A stretch of 64,000 bases of DNA from DATMER01 sp963741305 (lineage in GTDB: Bacteria > Acidobacteriota > Thermoanaerobaculia > Multivoradales > UBA5704), in NCBI GenBank assembly GCA_963741305.1, contig CAVUHL010000003.1, positions 7,130,001 through 7,194,000 of the forward strand, read 5' to 3'. Both the position numbers and the translations under genes were made by a program. The notes beneath the pieces are model-generated. The model saw nothing but the letters and a program-made list of their open reading frames with translations. It did not search any database and had not been told where the DNA came from. Below are positions 59,018 through 64,000 of this stretch, piece after piece; positions within the stretch are counted from its first letter, which is position 1; every line of letters starts with the position of its first letter.

Positions 59018-60976
59018 CTATCTGATCCAATCGGCAGGTACGAGTTTTCTTCCCTCACGCCATTCCGCCACGAGATGGACATTGTCTATCCCTCTCCAGA
59101 CTTCCATCGGGGCATGATCCAGTATGATTGCTTGTAGTTTTCCCTTGGACTCCTTGACCGCATCTCCAACCACTTCGAAAACCCTGCGAACCGCTTGGAC
59201 GTCTTCGTCGTAGAACTTTGGATCGAAGCCCTCCTCCTTTTCCGTCCCAGCTTTGCGAGGAAAGTAGACTTGGCTTGGCTGATCGAAAACAATGAATCCA
59301 GGGACTGGGCTGTTAGGGAACCCGCGGAAAAGTTTGTGGAGGGCAAGAGTGACGGCTACATGATAGGAGAGCGCATTCGCGGCGCTTCCGATCTCCCACA
59401 AAAAATCATTGCGGTCGTCTCCGGAAACTCTAATCGTCAGTTCGCTTATTACAAGAGAGACTGGGTCCTCCTCGCGCTCGACATCCAGGTCTGGCAGGAG
59501 TCGTCCCACGAAAAGACTCACTTTGCTCAGCGCATCGTTAACACGTTCATCGATCCTAGCCCGCTGAACCTCAGAAGACAACTCTCGTGTCTGGCTTCGA
59601 AGGGTCTCGACTTCTTCTGCGAGTACGCCGTCGCTGCGAATGCTTTCAAGCCGAGAAATGGCTTCACCGAGCTCTCCGACAAATCGCCAGGCCTCACGCG
59701 CCTGGAATTGTTGCTGTTCGATTTGTTGCGACTGGCGCTCAATTGCGCGGCGGCGAATGCTGACCGCAGTCAAGCGCCCGGTGACTTCCGTCATTTCGTC
59801 ACGCACACGCTGGAATTCTCGGTCGAAGGCCGCAGGGATAAGGTTGCCCTGGCCCGCTTGAATCTCCGAAGCCTTTAGTGCCTCGACGAGTCTTCCGACT
59901 TCATCTTCAGGCTTAACAATTTTGTTGCCACACACCGGACATTCGCTTGATTCTTCATGCAGTCCCTGGAACCACTCTGAAATCCGTAGCCGATCGCGCT
60001 TGATCCCGACTGCCTCCCGATAACGCTCTGACACTTCCTTTAGTCCGGTCATCTCTCCAACGCGCCGTTTCAATAAAGCAAGTTGCCGGGAAAGATCCGC
60101 CTCTTCATTCCGAAGCCCTACTAACTCCTTTGCGGCATCGGTAACGCTATCCGCAGTTACGCGGCCTTCTACATTTCCCTCCGCCGCTAGACGTCGCAGA
60201 AGGTCAATACGACCTGCAAAGTCGGCGGGGACCGGCGTGTCACGGGCGAGAAGGCCAAGTTCCCTCGCAGTCGTAATTTTGGCCTGAATCTCGGCTACCC
60301 AGCGCTCCGATACCCGTCGAACACCTTCCAGTTCCCGCTCCTTACGAGTTAGTTCCGTTCGAAGACGTTTTAGTTCGTGCTCCTTCGCCATGGTCTCAGG
60401 TGTTATTGCGTTTAAAACATAAGGAAAAATAGTTTTTAGCTTCTCCCGGTGCCTATAGGTGTCGGCTTTGAAGAAGAGAACATCTCGGTTCGCAATTACA
60501 TTTTGCGGCTGAAACGTGAAGGCCGCCATGTCACGGAAACTCGGCCTTTCCGAAAATCCCCCATCACCAAAGTCCAGTTGGGTCAATCCGGCCAATTCAT
60601 CTAGCGTGTGCTTGACGAACTCCGCGTTAGTATTCTTCTCTATTATAGTTCGCGGTACCTCAACTCTAGTCCCGTGAGCGACGTACATGTCGCCGGTACT
60701 CTTTTGATTGCCGGGCTCCCGTCGAGCTAAGAGGAACTCTCCGGTAGCCGTTGCTACTAGGATGCCGAACCATTCGCAGGACTTTCGAATTGTGTTCACC
60801 GGAATGCGGCACTCATCGGAGCCCAGGCAGTAGTCGATAATGGGGATGATAGCCGATTTGCCTGTTTTGGAGGCTCCCGTGATGACGTTTACAGCCCCGA
60901 GATGGAAGTCGATGGTTCGGGGCTCTGCGTCGATATGGCGGGGCCATAAGATGAGTTTTTTGATTTGGAGGAACAT
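59018..60976 (-). CDS. ABC-3C system ATPase (DUF3732-type SMC-like)
   Basis: 652 residues. Walker A in VNVITGASKTGKSAIIPIID, with the N-terminus MFLQIKKLILWPRHI typical of DUF3732/SMC-like ABC ATPases. A long coiled coil (about 200-480) is interrupted by a zinc-hook-like CPVCGNKI (SSECPVCGNKIVKPED). The C-terminal lobe has VSLVISELTIRV, SAANALSYHVAVTLALHKL (signature-like helix) and GFIVFDQPSQVYFP (Walker B with DQP). Known for ABC-3C: an ATPase sensing nucleoprotein structures and licensing an effector. Its ATG overlaps the middle-component stop by 1 nt (TAATG). Confidence 0.85.
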   Translation of the reverse strand: MFLQIKKLILWPRHIDAEPRTIDFHLGAVNVITGASKTGKSAIIPIIDYCLGSDECRIPVNTIRKSCEWFGILVATATGEFLLARREPGNQKSTGDMYVAHGTRVEVPRTIIEKNTNAEFVKHTLDELAGLTQLDFGDGGFSERPSFRDMAAFTFQPQNVIANRDVLFFKADTYRHREKLKTIFPYVLNAITPETMAKEHELKRLRTELTRKERELEGVRRVSERWVAEIQAKITTARELGLLARDTPVPADFAGRIDLLRRLAAEGNVEGRVTADSVTDAAKELVGLRNEEADLSRQLALLKRRVGEMTGLKEVSERYREAVGIKRDRLRISEWFQGLHEESSECPVCGNKIVKPEDEVGRLVEALKASEIQAGQGNLIPAAFDREFQRVRDEMTEVTGRLTAVSIRRRAIERQSQQIEQQQFQAREAWRFVGELGEAISRLESIRSDGVLAEEVETLRSQTRELSSEVQRARIDERVNDALSKVSLFVGRLLPDLDVEREEDPVSLVISELTIRVSGDDRNDFLWEIGSAANALSYHVAVTLALHKLFRGFPNSPVPGFIVFDQPSQVYFPRKAGTEKEEGFDPKFYDEDVQAVRRVFEVVGDAVKESKGKLQAIILDHAPMEVWRGIDNVHLVAEWREGRKLVPADWIR

Positions 60977-61479
60977 TAGAATTGCACCTTGAGGATGCTA
61001 GAGATCTCGAACAGAGTGAGTTCGGCCGACCAGCCACCAAGCTTCTCGGCGTTCCTCATAAGCAGGCGAACATTGGTAGGAATGAGAGCGCGTGGAGAGG
61101 TGCGTGATAATGGTGAGAAGGCACCGTCGGCATCCACCGATACAAGCCTGTAAGCAAGAGCCATCCGCAAGGATTCAAGTGAGAGGGCTCGCATATCCCG
61201 TACCCTGTCGTGGAGGCCCAGAAGAATGTCAGTCTTGCTAATCTTCGATTCGCCAAACTTGGTGGCGAAGGCGCGGAGGCCTGAAGGGCGATTGGTGGAC
61301 TCCAGTAGGTTGCGACTGTCTTCCAGGAAAAGCATCGGCAATACCAAAAAGGCGAGAACAAGAGGACTTCCGGAACCGTCCCCGCGAGCAGTTGTATATC
61401 CAACTGCGTAGCGCCACTGAAGGAAAGCGCCCAGTGCTGGATTCTGCACTTGAACAACGTCTTGGCTGAGTCGGGACAT
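60976..61479 (-). CDS. ABC-3C system middle component
   Basis: 167 residues from an ATG sharing one base with the upstream stop (TGATG). It is an alpha-helical protein (NPALGAFLQWRYAVGYTTAR, VLAFLVLPMLFLEDSRNLL) ending in a winged-helix-like stretch (VRLLMRNAEKLGGWSAELTL, FEISSILKVQF). The initial NPALGAFLQWRY and the late AEKLGGWSAEL are typical of the small middle components that bridge ATPase and effector in ABC-3C systems. Assignment rests mainly on size, position and coupling. Confidence 0.75.
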   Translation of the reverse strand: MSRLSQDVVQVQNPALGAFLQWRYAVGYTTARGDGSGSPLVLAFLVLPMLFLEDSRNLLESTNRPSGLRAFATKFGESKISKTDILLGLHDRVRDMRALSLESLRMALAYRLVSVDADGAFSPLSRTSPRALIPTNVRLLMRNAEKLGGWSAELTLFEISSILKVQF

Positions 61480-62675
61480 CAAGGCTTCTCCGGAGGGGGA
61501 TGGAGGAGCGACCGATAGCTCGGATGCCACCCAAGTGCAAGATCATCCGCTAAGACATGGAAGCAACCGCGGGTGAAATGCGGAGGCGCTTCACTTCCCT
61601 GAATCGGGCACCTATGAAGGCAGCATTGATCGAGTAGGAGCTTCCCTCGGTCAACTTCCGATTTGTCTCGATGACTGATCTCGATGACCCTTTGATGATG
61701 CTTCCACGCGAGTAGAAGTTCGTCTTCCAGTTCATCGAAGGTTGTTGGGTTGACTAACCCCTTCGCTGCCCACTCGATTCGGTCAATTTCTGCTCTGAAA
61801 TGATCGGAGATTGCTCTTAGTTTGTCGTCGTATTCGGCCTCAACGATATCAAGCTGCATTATATAGGTACTTGTGCCTAAATGTTCCGCTACTCTCTCGC
61901 TAGGGAGTGGCGGTGCGAAGCTATGCAAGATGTGCTGGCAATGAATTTTGCGTACAAATGATACTAGTTCAAGGTGAAAGTCGGGTTCGAAGACGTATGC
62001 TGGCTCTCCACGAGCGATCAGTTGGTCAGTGTGGCTCTTCACCCAACCAAGGAGATGATAGAGCACATCATCCAATGCCTCATTCGCAATGGCTTTTGTT
62101 CGAAGGGAGGTTAGCAGTTCCTCTTTAGGTAGGTGATTGCCGTGTCTATAGGAGAAGCGGGGCAGTATTTGGCGCAAAGCGTCCCGGCCTTCTGGGGAGA
62201 AAATTTTCTCAAGATGCGGCTGCAATTCGGCCGCAGTATGGCCCTTCTTGGGGAACTCTGGAGCCTCCCCCCAGAGTTCGCCGCAGATTGCGTCAATAGT
62301 CCCCTCTGATGTCTCTTCAGTTGCGTTTACCAACCGTGTCAAGAAATCACTACTAAAAGGACGGGTAGTATAGAGGCTAAAATGAGTACACCTAGGATCG
62401 AGAAGTCCGTTCGAGACCGCATCGATCCAGTTGCGGAGTGTTTTCCAAAGGTCCACAGAGCGATTGGCGACGGGATTTGAAGTCGAATCCGTGCGGCTCT
62501 TAACCTCCTCGACTTCAGTCTCTCCAGAAGAAGAGGTGACTGCAACATCTCCAAGTACCTCTAGGCTAACCGCATCGCCAGCTTGCGCATGAAGAAGGTG
62601 CCATAGAAGCCGATTCACCTGTAGGGAAAAGCCGAGGTATTGCCTCGGGACATTAGGCTGACGTATTCGGTCCAT
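61479..62675 (-). CDS. ABC-3C system effector with C-terminal ABC-3C domain
   Basis: 398 residues from the ATG of MDRIRQPNV (SD GAGAGG, close). The N-terminal ~170 residues look like a DUF4297/Mrr-type nuclease: GYSL-like FSLQVNRLLWHLL, then DVAVTSSSGETEVEEVKSRT with the Glu-x-Lys active-site strand. The C-terminal end CFHVLADDLALGWHPSYRSL matches the ABC-3C C-terminal signature (His then GWHP). It is the first gene of the coupled three-gene operon. Predicted role: DNA-cleaving effector unleashed by the ATPase during phage or plasmid attack. Nuclease activity is inferred. Confidence 0.8.
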   Translation of the reverse strand: MDRIRQPNVPRQYLGFSLQVNRLLWHLLHAQAGDAVSLEVLGDVAVTSSSGETEVEEVKSRTDSTSNPVANRSVDLWKTLRNWIDAVSNGLLDPRCTHFSLYTTRPFSSDFLTRLVNATEETSEGTIDAICGELWGEAPEFPKKGHTAAELQPHLEKIFSPEGRDALRQILPRFSYRHGNHLPKEELLTSLRTKAIANEALDDVLYHLLGWVKSHTDQLIARGEPAYVFEPDFHLELVSFVRKIHCQHILHSFAPPLPSERVAEHLGTSTYIMQLDIVEAEYDDKLRAISDHFRAEIDRIEWAAKGLVNPTTFDELEDELLLAWKHHQRVIEISHRDKSEVDRGKLLLDQCCLHRCPIQGSEAPPHFTRGCFHVLADDLALGWHPSYRSLLHPPPEKP

Positions 62676-62762
62676 ATGCCTCTCACAGAGGATAGCCAAA
62701 TGAAGTACGGACGGCGCATTTTAGGCTGTACACGCTCTGCGGGTCAACCTTTAGGGTACCGC

Positions 62763-62856
62763 GGAGGAGGTGCCTGACGTTTCAGGAGAAGGGAAGGACG
62801 AAAGCTCCTCAGCAGACTTACCTGAAGCGCCTGAAGGGCGAGAACTCGGCGTTATC
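62763..62856 (-). repeat. Dispersed repeat family D, inverted copy
   Basis: On the minus strand this reads GCCGAGTTCTCGCCC, then GTCAGGCACCTCCTCC, like the copies at 58668-58848. It lies between the ABC-3C promoter side and the TPR gene, so family D copies flank the defence operon on both sides in opposite orientation. The middle part differs from the left copies. Confidence 0.75.
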
Positions 62857-62881
62857 TGCGTGAAGGTTCCTCTGACCTGCC

Positions 62882-64000
62882 TTACCGCCCCCGCCCCTCC
62901 GCCCGGACCCGTCTCGCCAACTCGGCCGCAAGCTGCACTGTAAACGTCCGCCCCTCCACCGCCCTCTGAAGCTGAAGCAGCGTATACGCCACGATCGCCT
63001 CAGTGGTCAGCCCGCGAGTCTCGAAGATCGGGAGGATCTCGGTGGCCAGATTCTTGAGGGCTTCCGAGCGGCCGGAGTGGAAGAGCGCGACCGCGAGGTC
63101 CAGGGAGACGAGCGTGGCATCGACCGGCATGCGGCGGTCGAGGAACTCCGTCTGCACGGCTTCCAGCTCCCTTGCCGCCTCCTCGATCCGGCCCAGGCCC
63201 TGTAGGAGAAGCGCCCCGGTCCAGCGCAGGCGGAGACGGTCCGTGTCGCCGCCATACTGCTCGTAGAGCGCTTTCGCGTGAGGAAGACGCTTCTGCGCCT
63301 CGGCATAGCTGCCGGCCTGGACAAGGCAGGTCACGAGGTTCGCCTGGACCATCGAGAACAGGCGCGGATCGTCCGCGAGACCCGCTTCCGTCTCGGCCCG
63401 GCGAAGGACATCGCAGGCGCTCGCCCAATCCTCTGCCGATTCGTAGGCCTTGGCTTGCAGGAGATGGCTGGACAGGATGCCTCGCCTGTCGCCGAGATCC
63501 CGGCAAATCTTCAGGGAAGCCGCGGACGCTTCAAGTGCCTCCGGATATCGGCGCTGCTCGCGACGAAGAGAGCTCTTCAGGATCAGCAGCTCGGCCTCCG
63601 TCGAAGGATTCTGCCAGGAGAAGCGGCGCTCGGCGTCCGAGAAGGCACGATCCGCGGCCTCTAGCTCTCCAAAGACGCGCAACGCGTTCGCCAGATGTGC
63701 GAAGGCTCTGGCTTGGAGATCCTGGACCCAGTCCGGATGGTAGGTGTCCTTCGGCAGGGCAAGAGCGATGCGCGCGGCGAGGATGGCGAGATCTATGGCC
63801 CGCCGGGCGTCGCTCAGGCAGGCCTTCCTGGATTGCTGGATCAGATAGACGCACAAACCCCAGGTGTGAAAGGCCTCGTCGGTCTCCGCGGCCCGGAGCT
63901 GCTCGGTGGGCGGCAGGCTTTCGAGCGCGGCAGCCAGGTCGGGCGCCGTGTCGGCTTCCAAGAGCGCCACCAACTCGTCGAAGTAGCCGAGATCGCCCTT
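62882..64000 (-). CDS. TPR-repeat protein, partial (runs off right edge)
   Basis: 373 codons visible, open to the window end; the true start is outside. TPR-like helix pairs repeat through the sequence: LQARAFAHLANALRVFGELEAAD, written as LQARAFAHLANALRVFG then ELEAADRAFSDAERRF; EALEASAASLKICRDLGDRR; QANLVTCLVQAGSYAEAQKR; ALLLQGLGRIEEAARELEAV. It ends with a basic helix (ELARRVRAEGRGR). No effector or DNA-binding domain is in the visible part. It probably mediates protein-protein contacts; function unknown. Confidence 0.75.
   Translation of the reverse strand, partial: KGDLGYFDELVALLEADTAPDLAAALESLPPTEQLRAAETDEAFHTWGLCVYLIQQSRKACLSDARRAIDLAILAARIALALPKDTYHPDWVQDLQARAFAHLANALRVFGELEAADRAFSDAERRFSWQNPSTEAELLILKSSLRREQRRYPEALEASAASLKICRDLGDRRGILSSHLLQAKAYESAEDWASACDVLRRAETEAGLADDPRLFSMVQANLVTCLVQAGSYAEAQKRLPHAKALYEQYGGDTDRLRLRWTGALLLQGLGRIEEAARELEAVQTEFLDRRMPVDATLVSLDLAVALFHSGRSEALKNLATEILPIFETRGLTTEAIVAYTLLQLQRAVEGRTFTVQLAAELARRVRAEGRGR

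Overview
The window is GC-rich chromosomal DNA from a Gram-negative soil-type bacterium. An Acidobacteriota member is the best guess, inferred from gene content: a CarboxypepD_reg/beta-barrel protein, DUF4398-OmpA lipoproteins, a PDZ-type sensor kinase with an NtrC regulator, an M14 peptidase, and a pbpC plus alpha-2-macroglobulin pair. No rRNA, tRNA or universal marker is present, so taxonomy cannot be fixed.

Layout. 0-2 kb: partial OsmC-like gene, a YefM/YoeB toxin-antitoxin pair, and an M19 dipeptidase. 2.1-8.4 kb: a translationally coupled export operon of a Tat multicopper oxidase, a degenerate-SCO fusion protein and a SCO-cytochrome c-binding-protein fusion. 8.4-14.2 kb: an orphan RHH antitoxin, a MetE/UROD-like protein, an ATP-grasp enzyme, an MmcQ-like protein, a coupled pair of small exported proteins and two coupled alpha/beta hydrolases, one of them an LCAT-like lipoprotein. 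14.2-16 kb: no genes; nested palindromes, two degenerate 20-21 bp tandem arrays and a 231-bp inverted-repeat element.

16.0-20.2 kb and 27.6-32 kb are lower-GC accessory blocks. Their plus-strand single genes are separated by attC-like sites and no integrase is present, so they look like two segments of a cassette cluster (CALIN). They carry a TIR-CHAT protein, a DUF4365 protein, a DUF4328 membrane protein and several unknowns. An IS1111/IS110-type element splits one attC. Between the blocks lie native genes (OmpA and DUF4398 lipoproteins, a large BNR-repeat secreted protein, a DUF72 protein) and an IS3 element inserted inside a unit of a third 21-bp array. 32-37 kb continues with small plus-strand accessory genes (lipoprotein, collagen-like, two VOC, alpha/beta hydrolase, DinB) and decayed copies.

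37-57 kb is core-like and almost all minus strand: GAF protein, M14 peptidase, NtrC-type regulator with a coupled sensor kinase, CarboxypepD_reg outer-membrane protein, PBP1C and alpha-2-macroglobulin (separated by a fourth 21-bp array framed by palindromes), quinone oxidoreductase and Uma2. 57.5-58.5 kb has a REP-associated (RAYT-like) transposase. 59.0-62.7 kb is a three-gene ABC-three-component (ABC-3C) conflict system, flanked by copies of a dispersed repeat in opposite orientation. A partial TPR protein ends the window.

The most unusual signals are the four unrelated-sequence arrays that share a ~21-bp period, and the way palindromic elements, IS elements and cassettes are layered on them. 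Two putative defence modules (TIR-CHAT and ABC-3C) sit in these mobile contexts.
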